In this document: positions 1 to 8,301 of the stretch, piece after piece
How positions within the stretch are numbered: the first letter of the stretch is position 1
Layout: each line of letters begins with the position of its first letter
Source of the DNA: Catenulispora sp. EB89
Lineage (GTDB): Bacteria > Actinomycetota > Actinomycetes > Streptomycetales > Catenulisporaceae
Length of the DNA: 64,000 nt
Assembly (NCBI RefSeq): GCF_041261445.1
Contig: NZ_JBGCCU010000009.1
Location: 248,001-312,000, forward strand
Direction: 5' to 3'
Notes under the pieces: generated by a model
The model's input: only the letters and a program-made list of their open reading frames with translations
What the model was told of the DNA's origin: nothing
Databases searched by the model: none
Program-made: the position numbers and the translations under genes

Positions 1-935
1 GTGAGCCAGGCCGCCTGGACCAGCACCCCGGAGTTGACGTTGCCGACCATGGAGCAGTCGGTCACCGTGATGTTCGCCAGCCGGTTGTAGACCGGCTGGG
101 TGTAGGGCGAGGGCGACTGCAGGGCGGGGAGCGGCTGGTCCGGCTCGAAGTCGATGCCCGCCGACGGTCCGGTGCCGTTGGAGTTGGTGAACGCGCTGCC
201 CGAGACGGTCATGCCGTCGCACGAGTTGACGCTCATGCCGTTGCGCCGGTTGTTGTCGCAGTGCACGTTGACGACCGTGACGTTGCCGCAGTAGCCGTTC
301 ACGGCGTAGTTGCCCTTGGTCGCGGTGACGGCGATCCCGTCGCCGCCGGAGTCCCGCAGCGTGAGCCCCTCGATCCAGATGTCGCCGGCACTCACGAGCT
401 TGATGACGTGCCGCTGCTCCCCGGTCGTGTACTCGCTCTTGTTCATCGCGAGGGTCGCCCCGTAGCCGCTGAGGGTGACGCCGACGATCCCGAAGCCGCG
501 GTTCGCCGTCGTCGGCCGCGCGGCGTTCCCGCCGTCGATGGTGAGCAGGCACTGCGCGTCGGGGTACGACCCCGGCCGGGCCTGCACCGTCACGCCGGGC
601 TGGAACAGGACCGTGAGGTGGAGCAGGCCCTTGCTGATCGGCGTGTGGTTGATGAGCAGCGGGTCGGTGACCCAGTTCTGGCCGACGTCGGGGACGACCA
701 CGGTGGCCGCGGTCCCGCCGGAGGCCGCCGCGGCGTCCAGGGCGGCCTGGATCCCGCTGGTCGGGTCGGAGGGGGTGAAGACCGCCGTGAACGTCGGGCC
801 GCCGTCGGCGTACGCCCGGCTGCCGGCCATGCCGGTCGCGACGGGCAGTCCCGTGGCGACGACGGCCGCCGCGGAGAGTTGGAGAATGCTTCGTCGCTTG
901 GGGCCGAGACTACGGTCCTGGGAGTGTGCCGACAT
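1..935 (-). CDS. Tat-exported right-handed beta-helix protein (3' end outside window)
   Basis: About 311 residues are visible and the C-terminus lies beyond base 1. The ATG at 935 is preceded by GGAGG 9 nt upstream. The N-terminus carries a twin-arginine signal (PKRRSILQLSAAAVVATG) with likely cleavage after an AYA-like site near residue 45. The mature part has the Gly/Asn/Val-rich repeating strands of a parallel beta-helix (for example GNVTVVNVHCDNNRRNGMSV, then GMTVSGSAF), the fold of pectate lyases, polygalacturonases and other polysaccharide-active enzymes. Catalytic residues cannot be assigned on the visible part. It starts 20 nt after the stop of the exported protein upstream, so the two are probably co-transcribed and act outside the cell. 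Family-level call is good; substrate is unknown. Confidence 0.7.
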   Translation of the reverse strand, partial: MSAHSQDRSLGPKRRSILQLSAAAVVATGLPVATGMAGSRAYADGGPTFTAVFTPSDPTSGIQAALDAAAASGGTAATVVVPDVGQNWVTDPLLINHTPISKGLLHLTVLFQPGVTVQARPGSYPDAQCLLTIDGGNAARPTTANRGFGIVGVTLSGYGATLAMNKSEYTTGEQRHVIKLVSAGDIWIEGLTLRDSGGDGIAVTATKGNYAVNGYCGNVTVVNVHCDNNRRNGMSVNSCDGMTVSGSAFTNSNGTGPSAGIDFEPDQPLPALQSPSPYTQPVYNRLANITVTDCSMVGNVNSGVLVQAAWL

Positions 936-955
936 CGGATCGTCCTCCGGTTCGG

Positions 956-2494
956 TCAGGCGGCTTGGATGATGATCGGGTTCGAGGTCACGTGCCCGCC
1001 CGCGGCGAGGAACGCGCGGGCCAGCAGGGTGTGCGGGCCGGGGTCGGCGTAGATGGCGGCGATGTTCGGCGGCGTCGTGGAGTAGTCGATCCGTTCACCG
1101 TTGTGGTAGAACTCCACCCGCTCGACCGAAGCCGGGTCCGAGGCGACGGCGGTGACGACGACCGCGCTGCCCGCCGCGACCTGCGCCCCGTTGGCCGGTC
1201 CGCTCAACACCAGCGAAGGCGACGTCGTAAAGGTTGCCGCGGTACTGCGGTGGTCGGGGTAGCTCAGGTACTTCGACATGTCGTAGCCCAGCGCCTCGCC
1301 CTGCTGGAGCTTGGCCTGTACGGCACGGACCCCGTCCGCGGCGCCGGCGAAGGCGGTGCCGGACCACCAGCTCATCTTCTCGCTGTAGAGCCACACGTAC
1401 TCGCTGCTCTTGAGCGCGGCGTGGTAGAGGTTGTGCTCGTACCACTGCTGGAAGTCGCTCTGTGCGTAGGTCTTGTAGCAGCCGTAGACGGCGGCGATGT
1501 TCGACGACGCGTGGCCGAGCGTGAGGTCGAGGTAGACCGTGGAGGCCAGCACGTTCTCCGACCACTTGCACCGGTTCTCCGGCGACACCGCGAACCAGCC
1601 GCCGCGCTGGTACTGCGCGTCGTAGATCCACAGCGTGCTCTCGTCGAACCAGTAGTCGGTCTCGCTGCCGTCGTGGATCGTCGCCTGGGGGCCGCGCGCG
1701 TCGAGCATCCCGTCGACGAAGGACAGGAACAGGGCGTACGGGTTGCTCGCCAGCTGGCCGCCGAGGAACGCCTGGTACTCCGGCGTCAGGTACCGGAGCA
1801 GGACCGACATGTGCAGGATCAGCACCTTGATGTCCGGCCGGGCGGCCTGGAGGGCGGACATGAACTGCGCGCCCCGCATGCGGACCTGGGCCTGCGCCTG
1901 CTCGAAAGTGTTGTTGGGAAAGAGCGTGGCGTTGTACTGCCAGGCGACGTTGCCGGCCGAGTTCTCCGGATCCAGGAAGACCCCGACCGCGCCGGAGGCC
2001 TGCAGGGCCTGGCCCAGCAGTCCCAGGTTGGCCTGGATCGTCGTCCACTGGGTGTCGTCGAACCAGTTCATCGGGGTCGCCGGCGGTCGGCCGGCGGTGA
2101 GGACCAGGAAGTTGTCGGTGAAGGTCTGCCAGCCGATCGCCGACAGCACGTCGAGGTGGACGTCGGCGGCGGTCAGCGGAGTGGGATCGAGCGGGTTGAC
2201 CAGCTTGGTCGCCCCGGTGCCGCCGGACAGCGACGGGTTCTCGTTGAGGTTGAAGGCGACGCCGTCCAGCGGCTGCTGCTCCATCGCCTGGATGTGGTCG
2301 CGCAGGTAGACCGGGCCGGGCACGTCCCAGCCGTACTCCACGAACTTGCGGCGTGCGGTGCCGGCGGTTCCGGCGGCGCCGGCCGCGGACTTCGGGGCCG
2401 GCCTCGGTTTCGCCGAGGCCGGGCCGAGCAGCATCGCGCCGGGCGCCGCAGCCCCGCCGATCTTGATGAACGACCGCCTGTCCAGACCGCTCAC
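956..2494 (-). CDS. Tat-exported putative glycosidase-like protein with C-terminal Ig-like domain
   Basis: A 512-residue protein. The GTG start at 2494 has GGAGG 7 nt upstream. The N-terminus is a classical Tat signal (LDRRSFIKIGGAAAPGAMLL). The body (about residues 50-410) is rich in Trp/Tyr and Asp/Asn and has segments such as YGWDVPGPVYLRDHI and GVFLDPENS that suggest a TIM-barrel carbohydrate-active enzyme; I do not recognise the family. Residues about 425-510 form a bacterial Ig-like domain (LSGPANGAQVAAGSAVVVTA, then VERVEFYHNGERI), common at the end of secreted glycan-active proteins. It is the first gene of an operon with the beta-helix protein. A putative IclR operator lies 36-55 bp upstream. 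Exact enzymatic role is unknown. Confidence 0.65.
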   Translation of the reverse strand: MSGLDRRSFIKIGGAAAPGAMLLGPASAKPRPAPKSAAGAAGTAGTARRKFVEYGWDVPGPVYLRDHIQAMEQQPLDGVAFNLNENPSLSGGTGATKLVNPLDPTPLTAADVHLDVLSAIGWQTFTDNFLVLTAGRPPATPMNWFDDTQWTTIQANLGLLGQALQASGAVGVFLDPENSAGNVAWQYNATLFPNNTFEQAQAQVRMRGAQFMSALQAARPDIKVLILHMSVLLRYLTPEYQAFLGGQLASNPYALFLSFVDGMLDARGPQATIHDGSETDYWFDESTLWIYDAQYQRGGWFAVSPENRCKWSENVLASTVYLDLTLGHASSNIAAVYGCYKTYAQSDFQQWYEHNLYHAALKSSEYVWLYSEKMSWWSGTAFAGAADGVRAVQAKLQQGEALGYDMSKYLSYPDHRSTAATFTTSPSLVLSGPANGAQVAAGSAVVVTAVASDPASVERVEFYHNGERIDYSTTPPNIAAIYADPGPHTLLARAFLAAGGHVTSNPIIIQAA

Positions 2495-2529
2495 GATGGC
2501 CTCCGGCTGGGAGTGATGGGAGTTTTGCT

Positions 2530-2549
2530 GAATGAAACACAGTTTTCAC
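2530..2549. promoter_or_regulatory. putative IclR-type operator, site A
   Basis: GAATGAAACACAGTTTTCAC contains the near-palindrome GAAAC-ACA-GTTTTC. It lies 36 bp upstream of the exported-protein gene (start 2494) and shares the pattern GAAAY-N3-NRTTNY with sites at 2625, 8283, 9220 and 12535. The IclR-family gene within the same locus is the obvious candidate binder. Assignment is by pattern only. Confidence 0.45.
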
Positions 2550-2624
2550 GAGTGGCTTGAAGCGAAGGTAAGAGCTGGCGACCGGGGTGTCAACAGTCGG
2601 CGCTTCACCCGTTCCTCGTGAAAT

Positions 2625-2640
2625 TGAAATGGATGTTGCA
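2625..2640. promoter_or_regulatory. putative IclR-type operator, site B
   Basis: TGAAATGGATGTTGCA fits GAAAY-N3-NRTTNY. It overlaps the TTGCAT -35 element at 2636-2641, so a bound protein would block this promoter, as expected of a repressor site. Confidence 0.4.
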
Positions 2641-2665
2641 TTGAGTGAATCGATTCGGTCATACT
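2636..2665 (+). promoter_or_regulatory. putative sigma-70-type promoter, leaderless
   Basis: TTGCAT (2636-2641) and CATACT (2660-2665) are separated by 18 bp. Transcription would start near 2672, at or next to the ATG at 2673. No Shine-Dalgarno sequence precedes that ATG, so the mRNA is probably leaderless. Confidence 0.5.
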
Positions 2666-2672
2666 CCCGGAC

Positions 2673-3899
2673 ATGGCCCTCCCTGGCGGCACCCCCGTCC
2701 GCACCGCGCCCCTGCCCACCTCCCTGGACTCCTCCGGACGCATCCTCGGCCGGGCCGAGCAGGAGGCGGTCGAACGCGTCATCGCCTCCGGCGTCCTGTG
2801 GCGGGTGACCGGAACCGAGGTCGCGGCGCTGGAAACCGAGTTCGCCGCCCTCATCGGCACCGCGCACGCCGTGGCCAGCACCTCCGGCACCTCCGCGCTG
2901 CACCTGGCGGTGGCGGCCGTGAACCCGGAGCCGGGTGACGAGGTCATCGTCCCGCCGGTCACCGACTTCGGGACCGTCATCGCCGTGCTGGCCTGCAACG
3001 CGGTTCCGGTCTTCGCCGACGTCGACCCGGTCACCGGCTGCCTGACACCGCAGAGCGTCGCGGCGAAGATCACCAGCCGGACCCGGGCGGTGATCGCCGT
3101 GCACCTGTTCGGCGGCCCCGCGCCGGTCGGAGAGCTGGTCGAACTGTGCCGGCCACAGGGGATCACCGTCATCGAGGACTGCGCACAGGCCTACCTGACG
3201 GTCCCGCACGGCGGTACCGACTACGCCGGCACCCGCGGCGACATCGGTTGTTTCAGCCTTCAGCAGACCAAGCACATCACCGCAGGCGACGGCGGGCTCA
3301 CCGTCACTGACGATCCGGAGCTGGCGCGCCGGATGCGGCTGTTCGCGGACAAGGGCTGGCCGCGCGACACCGGCGAGCGCACGCACCTGTTCCTCGGGCT
3401 CAACTACCGGATGACCGAGCTGGTCGGCGCCGTGGCCCGGGTCCAGCTCACCCGGCTGGAGGGGATCGTCGCGGCGCGCCGCGCGGTGGCCGCGCGGCTG
3501 ACGAAGGAACTCGACGGCCTGGCCGGGCTCCGGCTGCCATCGCCGGAGGAGATCGGCCGACACTCGTTCTGGCTGTACCCGATCCTGCTCGACCCGGCGC
3601 TCGTCGGCACGACGAACGCGGACTTCGGCGCCGCACTTCTCGCCGAGGGCATCCCGGCCTCTGCGGGCTACCTCGACCGCCCCGTCTACCTCACCCCGGC
3701 GATGGCCGAGCAGCACACGTACGGCACCTCGGGGTTCCCGATCCGCGGACGCCGCTACGCCAAGGGAGACTGCCCGGTGGCGGAGGACATGATCGACCGC
3801 ACGCTCGTCGTCCTCCAGTGCAACGAGCGCTACTCCGACCAGGACGTGGACGACATCGTCACCGCGGTCCGCCGGGTCCATGCGCACTTCGCGGGCTGA
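2673..3899 (+). CDS. DegT/DnrJ/EryC1/StrS-family PLP-dependent aminotransferase
   Basis: A 408-residue fold-type I PLP enzyme. Members transfer an amino group to a keto-sugar or keto-cyclitol. Visible features are the family N-terminus with RAEQEAVERVIASG, the cofactor region ASTSGTSALHLA, the PLP-phosphate region VIEDCAQA and the Schiff-base lysine K200 in SLQQTKHITAGDGG. Length is normal for the family. The ATG at 2673 is chosen because a promoter ends 8 bp upstream and there is no upstream ribosome-binding site. The next gene (enolase superfamily) starts 6 bp after the stop, so the two are coupled. Biosynthetic DegT enzymes act on NDP-sugars; beside a sugar ABC transporter and dehydrogenases this copy more likely works in catabolism, which is inference. 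Confidence 0.88.
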   Translation: MALPGGTPVRTAPLPTSLDSSGRILGRAEQEAVERVIASGVLWRVTGTEVAALETEFAALIGTAHAVASTSGTSALHLAVAAVNPEPGDEVIVPPVTDFGTVIAVLACNAVPVFADVDPVTGCLTPQSVAAKITSRTRAVIAVHLFGGPAPVGELVELCRPQGITVIEDCAQAYLTVPHGGTDYAGTRGDIGCFSLQQTKHITAGDGGLTVTDDPELARRMRLFADKGWPRDTGERTHLFLGLNYRMTELVGAVARVQLTRLEGIVAARRAVAARLTKELDGLAGLRLPSPEEIGRHSFWLYPILLDPALVGTTNADFGAALLAEGIPASAGYLDRPVYLTPAMAEQHTYGTSGFPIRGRRYAKGDCPVAEDMIDRTLVVLQCNERYSDQDVDDIVTAVRRVHAHFAG

Positions 3900-3905
3900 G
3901 GCCCG

Positions 3906-5042
3906 GTGAAGCCGACCGACGTCCGGATCGTCGCGGCGGTCCCGAGCTTCCGGCCCGTGCCGTTCGCCGTGCCGCTGACCCTCAGCTCGGGCCCCATCAC
4001 CGGACTCACCGAAGCAACGGTCACCGTGTCGGTGGAAGCGCGGAACGGCCGCACCGCCAACGGAGTCGGCAGCGTCCTGCTGTCCCACCCCTGGGCCGGC
4101 GGCACCGACGACGCCATGCGCGCCACCGTGCGCGGGCTGGCCGCCGCGCTGCCCGCGTTCGGCACCGCCGACCCGCTCCAGCACGGCGCGGGGCTGCTCG
4201 ACCTGGTCGCGCGGTCCGCCGGACCGCGCCTGGCCGCCGAGGTCGCGGCGGCCCCGGTCGACCAGGCCGTGCACGACGCCTGGGCCAGAGCCGCCGGGCT
4301 CAGCGCCTACCGCATGTACGACGAGCGGTTCCTGAACGCCGATCTCGGGTCGTATCTCGGCCCGGACTTCGCCGGCTGCTGGCCGGGCGATCAGCTCTCT
4401 GCGACCCCCGCGACCACGCTTCCGGTCCAGCACGTCTTGGGCGTGGACGCACCGGCCGCCGACGCGGCCGGCCGGCGCTGGGTCAAGCTGAAGCTGAGCG
4501 GCCAGGTCGACGTCGACATCGAGCGGGTACGCGCGATCGGCGCCCACGGGGCGCGCGTCTCGCTCGACCCGAACGAGGCCTACACCGATGCCGCGGATCT
4601 GGCCCGGCTGCTCGGCTCGGTGCACGCCGACTACGTCGAGCAGCCGGTACCGCGCGGCGCAGCCGGCCCCGGCGCAACCGGTCCCCTGCCGGTCCTGGCC
4701 GACGAAGGGCTGCCGGACCCGCGCGAGCTGGACACCCTGACCGGCTGGGACGGCATCGTCGTGAAGACCTGCCGCGGCCAGACCTCGGCTTTGCTCGCGT
4801 ACTGCTGGGCCCGGAAGCGCCGGCGGTTCGTGGTGCAGCAGGACCTCACCCACGTGGGCCCGGCACTCGCCCACGCGGCAGTGTTCGCCGCGCACTGCTC
4901 CTACGCGGTGCCCGCGTTCGAGTGCAACAGCCTGCAATACGCCCCGGCGGGGAACGCCGAGCTCGCCGTCGAGCGGCCCGGGCTGGTCACCGAACGGGAC
5001 GGTTGCGTCGAGGTGTCGGCGTCAGGCGTCGGCATCCGGTAG
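3906..5042 (+). CDS. enolase-superfamily (mandelate racemase/muconate lactonizing type) enzyme
   Basis: A 378-residue protein with the ordered active-site signature of the superfamily: base pair VKLKLSG, metal ligands in SLDPNEAY, YVEQP and LADEGL, and a distal lysine in VVKTCRGQT. Such enzymes abstract the proton alpha to a carboxylate and catalyse racemisation, epimerisation, dehydration (sugar-acid dehydratases) or cycloisomerisation. The GTG at 3906 follows GAGG by 6 nt and lies 6 bp after the aminotransferase stop. Its 3' end overlaps the convergent gene on the other strand by 21 bp. A sugar-acid or amino-acid-derived substrate is likely from context; the reaction cannot be fixed from sequence. 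Confidence 0.85.
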   Translation: MKPTDVRIVAAVPSFRPVPFAVPLTLSSGPITGLTEATVTVSVEARNGRTANGVGSVLLSHPWAGGTDDAMRATVRGLAAALPAFGTADPLQHGAGLLDLVARSAGPRLAAEVAAAPVDQAVHDAWARAAGLSAYRMYDERFLNADLGSYLGPDFAGCWPGDQLSATPATTLPVQHVLGVDAPAADAAGRRWVKLKLSGQVDVDIERVRAIGAHGARVSLDPNEAYTDAADLARLLGSVHADYVEQPVPRGAAGPGATGPLPVLADEGLPDPRELDTLTGWDGIVVKTCRGQTSALLAYCWARKRRRFVVQQDLTHVGPALAHAAVFAAHCSYAVPAFECNSLQYAPAGNAELAVERPGLVTERDGCVEVSASGVGIR

Positions 5043-7211
5043 CGGAAGTCGGCCGTCCCACCACCGATCGTGCAGCGCGGGAACGAACTGCAGCGCGGCC
5101 GCGACGACGTGATCGGCCACGCCGCTGGCCGAGACCGGATTGCCGGCACCGGCTTTCCAGAACAGGTCGTGGCTTTCGCGCCACGCCCGCAGATAAGCCG
5201 GATCCCCGGTGCTCGCCGAGCAGTAGGCCAGCAGTCGCGCCAGCGTGTCGTGGTGCCAGTACGGCGGCGGGGTCGGCAGTGGCAGAACCTTGCCGGTCCG
5301 CAGATCCTCGTGGGACCGGCGACCGTCGTAGTCGTGCTGGTAGGACCAGCCTCCCTCGCCGCGTTCGGCCAGCAGCCAGGCGCCGAACCGGAGCACGGCG
5401 TCATGGCACGGCCCGAGGCCCGCCTCGTCCGGCCGCACGCCGTCCGGCAGGAGTTCGAGTCGGTCCAACACGCCTCCGAGGGCCAGCAACCCCATCCACG
5501 GCTTGGTGATGTACCCCATCCAGGCGTGCATGCCCGCGCCGCCGCCCTGGTCGCCGAAGGTGCCGTTGGCGCGCTGGCTCGCCACCACGGTCTGCGCGCC
5601 CTCGTCGGCCAGCGCGAGGAAGTGCTCGTCGCCGAAGTAGCGGTGGAGCAGGATCGCGGAGCGCAGGTAGCACGCGTCACGGCCGACGGCGAGCCGCGGC
5701 CAGGAGTTCAGGTGCGTCGCGTGCGCACTGTCCACGACGGCTCGTGCCGTCCGCAGCAGGAACGGGTCACCGGTCTCCAGATAGGCGGCGATCGTGCCCT
5801 GCATCCGGCTCATCGGCAGCGACAGCGCGTTCGGCGGGTGGCCGTGCATCCGCATGAGTTTCGCGGCGTGGTCGACCGCGATGTCGGTGATCGCGTACGC
5901 GGCGCGCAGCGCGTCCTGGTACCCGTCGCCGGTCCGCCACGCGTCGAGCAGCAGCGCGTACGGAAGCTCGCCCTCCCAGCCGGGTTCGTAGCGCGGGCCG
6001 TCGGGCAGGTCCCATCGCTGGAGGTCGTTGCGCGGGACGGTTCCGTCCTCGAACCCGCCGCGCACCATGTGATCGCGGACCCAGCGCCGTGCGGCCCGCA
6101 GGCTCCGGTCGTCGTCCGCGCTCGTGACCGGTAGTACGGGTCGGGGGGTGAGCTCTTCGCAGAGGCCGTACCACCAGTCCGGCGCGAGATAGCGGACCAC
6201 GACCGGTGAGCGGTCCAACAGGCTCAGTGAGAAACGCAGCGCCCGCGCCATTCCGCGCGGGAAGACCCGGTCTTCGGCCCGGAAGAGGAACGGGTCACCG
6301 GTCTGCTCGTCGGGGCAGGATCCGCCGAACACCTCGACGCCCGCGTACGGCTGGAGGACCACCCAGCCGTCTTCCCTCCTGATGTCGCCGGGCCGCGCAG
6401 GCGTCGCCAGCCGGGCGACCTCGGCGAAATCGAAGCGCGCGGAGCCGACCGTGAGCAGGCGGGACGAGCCGTCCCAGCGCTCGGGCAGGTCAGGCGGATC
6501 AGCCGGCCCCTCCATCCGGATGCCCAGCACCGGGACGACGTCTTCGAGCGCCAGCCCGTCGTCCACGAACCGCGCGTTGACGTGCCGGGCAAAGACCTCG
6601 CACACGCCGTTGCGGTGCAGCCGCACGTGGATGCTCGCGTTGAGCCAGTTGTGGCGATGGACGAAGGTGTTGGTGTAGCCGGGCTGCTCCCGGTGGTCCG
6701 CGCCGGTGAGGTGCCGGTGCGCGATCACGCCGGCCATCTCGACGGTGCGGCGTTCCTCGGTCTCCTCGATCACGACCAGGCGGCAGGCCTCCCACCAATG
6801 CACCGTCCCGCCGGTCCGCAATCCCATCGCGAGGCCGACCGACCGGTCGCCGAACCCCAGTCGCAGCAGACTGCGTTCCCAGACGTAGCCGGGCTCGGTG
6901 CTCCGGGCGAAGACCTCCATCGCCGCCCACGGAGTGGAGCCGTCGCCGCCGGCGGCCTCCCCTCGAACAACCGGGAGCATCGCCGGCACAGCCCCGGCCT
7001 CCCCGGCATCCGCCGCGAGAATCAGCCGGCGCGGGAACCCGGTGCCGGGCCACCGCCCGAGCCGCAGCGCGTCGGTGGGCTGCCCGCCGAGCGAGACCGG
7101 GACCGGTTCGGCCCGCGGCCACGGCAGCGAGGTGAGCAGCAGCCCTGCTTCCTGCTCGTCGCCCACGCGGGTCAGGGGCAGCTGGTCGACCAGCCCCAGC
7201 AGATCGCTCAT
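5022..7211 (-). CDS. large putative alpha/alpha-toroid carbohydrate-active protein, cytoplasmic
   Basis: A 729-residue protein without signal peptide. The ATG at 7211 shares its A with the stop of the dehydrogenase gene upstream (TGATG), which fixes the start. Residues about 1-370 are beta-rich; residues about 380-729 are helical with spaced Trp, His and Gly motifs (GYITKPWMGLLALGGVLDRL, GGWSYQHDYDGR, PYWHHDTLARLLAY), the look of a six-hairpin or alpha/alpha-toroid glycosidase or lyase such as heparinase-like or unsaturated glucuronyl hydrolase-like proteins. I do not recognise a specific family or catalytic residues. Coupling to a Gfo/Idh/MocA dehydrogenase suggests that the two act on the same imported glycoside or its product. 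Confidence 0.6.
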   Translation of the reverse strand: MSDLLGLVDQLPLTRVGDEQEAGLLLTSLPWPRAEPVPVSLGGQPTDALRLGRWPGTGFPRRLILAADAGEAGAVPAMLPVVRGEAAGGDGSTPWAAMEVFARSTEPGYVWERSLLRLGFGDRSVGLAMGLRTGGTVHWWEACRLVVIEETEERRTVEMAGVIAHRHLTGADHREQPGYTNTFVHRHNWLNASIHVRLHRNGVCEVFARHVNARFVDDGLALEDVVPVLGIRMEGPADPPDLPERWDGSSRLLTVGSARFDFAEVARLATPARPGDIRREDGWVVLQPYAGVEVFGGSCPDEQTGDPFLFRAEDRVFPRGMARALRFSLSLLDRSPVVVRYLAPDWWYGLCEELTPRPVLPVTSADDDRSLRAARRWVRDHMVRGGFEDGTVPRNDLQRWDLPDGPRYEPGWEGELPYALLLDAWRTGDGYQDALRAAYAITDIAVDHAAKLMRMHGHPPNALSLPMSRMQGTIAAYLETGDPFLLRTARAVVDSAHATHLNSWPRLAVGRDACYLRSAILLHRYFGDEHFLALADEGAQTVVASQRANGTFGDQGGGAGMHAWMGYITKPWMGLLALGGVLDRLELLPDGVRPDEAGLGPCHDAVLRFGAWLLAERGEGGWSYQHDYDGRRSHEDLRTGKVLPLPTPPPYWHHDTLARLLAYCSASTGDPAYLRAWRESHDLFWKAGAGNPVSASGVADHVVAAALQFVPALHDRWWDGRLPLPDADA

Positions 7212-8245
7212 CAGAGCTTGACGGTGTCGCCGGTACGCGCGGACTCGTACAGCCCCAGCACCGTGGCCAGCACCCGCCGTCCGTCGGCCGTGCCGATCGC
7301 CGGCGGCCGGCCGTCGCGGACGGCCGCCACGAAGTCCCGGTACTGGGCCTTCGCCGCGCCGTAGATGTCGATGGCGTCGCCGCCGGACAGCGCGGAGTGC
7401 TCGGGGTAGGCGGCCGACGCGGCGACCCGCTCGGCACCCGGCCGGTCGGCGGTCGTGCGCATATACCCGAGCTCCCGCTCGCCGACCTGGGCGCTGCCGA
7501 GGTCGCCGTACACCGCGACCCGCGAGTCGCGTCCCGGGTAGGCCGCGGTGGTCGCGCTGACCCCGGCGACGGCGCCGGAGGCGAACCGGACGGTCCCGAC
7601 CAGCGTGTCCTCGACCTCGATCCGCTCGTGGGCGAGCTGTCCGGCCTGCGCCTGCACCGCGACCGGCTCCCCCAGGAACCACAGCAGCAGGTCCAGGGAG
7701 TGCACGCCCAGCGTCATCAGGGCTCCGCCACCCTCGACAGCCGCCGTGCCGCGCCAGGCCGTCGAGTCGTAGTAGGACTGCGGCCGCCAGCTCGTCGTCT
7801 CGGCGCAGCCGGACGTGAGCCGTCCCAGATCGCCCGCGTCGATCGCCGCCTTGACCCGGACCGCCGCGGGCTCGAAGCGGCGCTGGCTCATCACGCCGAC
7901 GGTGAGCCCGGTCCGGCGCTCGGCCTCGATCACCCGGTCGGCGGCGGCCAGGCTGATGTCCAGCGGCTTCTCGACCAGCACGTGCTTGCCCGCTTCGAGG
8001 GCGGCCACGACCGCGTCGGCGTGCAGGCCGTGCGGGATGCTGACCGTGACGGCGTCGATGTCCGTGCGCCGGCACAGGTCTTCCAGTCCCTCGACCGCTT
8101 CGCAGCCGAGCTCCCCGGCGACCGCGCCGGCCCGGCCGGGGGCGGCGTCGGCCACCGCGACCAGCCGGGCCCGGTCGGGCATCGAGGAAATCACCTTGGC
8201 GTGGACGACGCCGTACGAGCCACAGCCGAGCACTCCGAATCGCAT
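7211..8245 (-). CDS. Gfo/Idh/MocA-family NAD(P)-dependent oxidoreductase
   Basis: A 344-residue sugar or cyclitol dehydrogenase. The N-terminal Rossmann fold has the dinucleotide motif GCGSYG (residues 7-12) and the family EKP motif (VLVEKPLDIS, about residue 97). A conserved GVHSLDLLLWFLGEP segment sits at the substrate end. It leads an operon whose next gene starts on the same TGATG overlap. Upstream (8263-8301) there is an AT-rich patch with a putative IclR operator. Family is certain; whether it oxidises a glucoside, inositol or amino-sugar derivative is not. Confidence 0.9.
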   Translation of the reverse strand: MRFGVLGCGSYGVVHAKVISSMPDRARLVAVADAAPGRAGAVAGELGCEAVEGLEDLCRRTDIDAVTVSIPHGLHADAVVAALEAGKHVLVEKPLDISLAAADRVIEAERRTGLTVGVMSQRRFEPAAVRVKAAIDAGDLGRLTSGCAETTSWRPQSYYDSTAWRGTAAVEGGGALMTLGVHSLDLLLWFLGEPVAVQAQAGQLAHERIEVEDTLVGTVRFASGAVAGVSATTAAYPGRDSRVAVYGDLGSAQVGERELGYMRTTADRPGAERVAASAAYPEHSALSGGDAIDIYGAAKAQYRDFVAAVRDGRPPAIGTADGRRVLATVLGLYESARTGDTVKL

Positions 8246-8282
8246 GTCCTCATCAGACTATCCGGGACAGCGTTTCGTCAAG

Positions 8283-8301
8283 CAAAATACGAGTTTCATT
8301 C
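8283..8301. promoter_or_regulatory. putative IclR-type operator, site C
   Basis: CAAAATACGAGTTTCATTC, read on the minus strand as GAAAC-TCG-TATTTTG, matches the shared dyad. It lies 38 bp upstream of the dehydrogenase start and overlaps the last codon of the iclR-like gene. A related half-site, GCGTTTCGTC, lies beside it at 8267-8276. Confidence 0.4.

Noticed and set aside
926-2560. 544-codon plus-strand frame opposite the Ig-tailed protein
   Set aside because: The opposite strand carries a signal peptide and Ig-like domain; this frame is Arg/Gly/Val shadow sequence.
1095-4937. 1280-codon minus-strand open frame
   Set aside because: Shadow across the exported-protein, aminotransferase and enolase-type genes; Arg/Pro-rich, no domains, typical of high-GC DNA.
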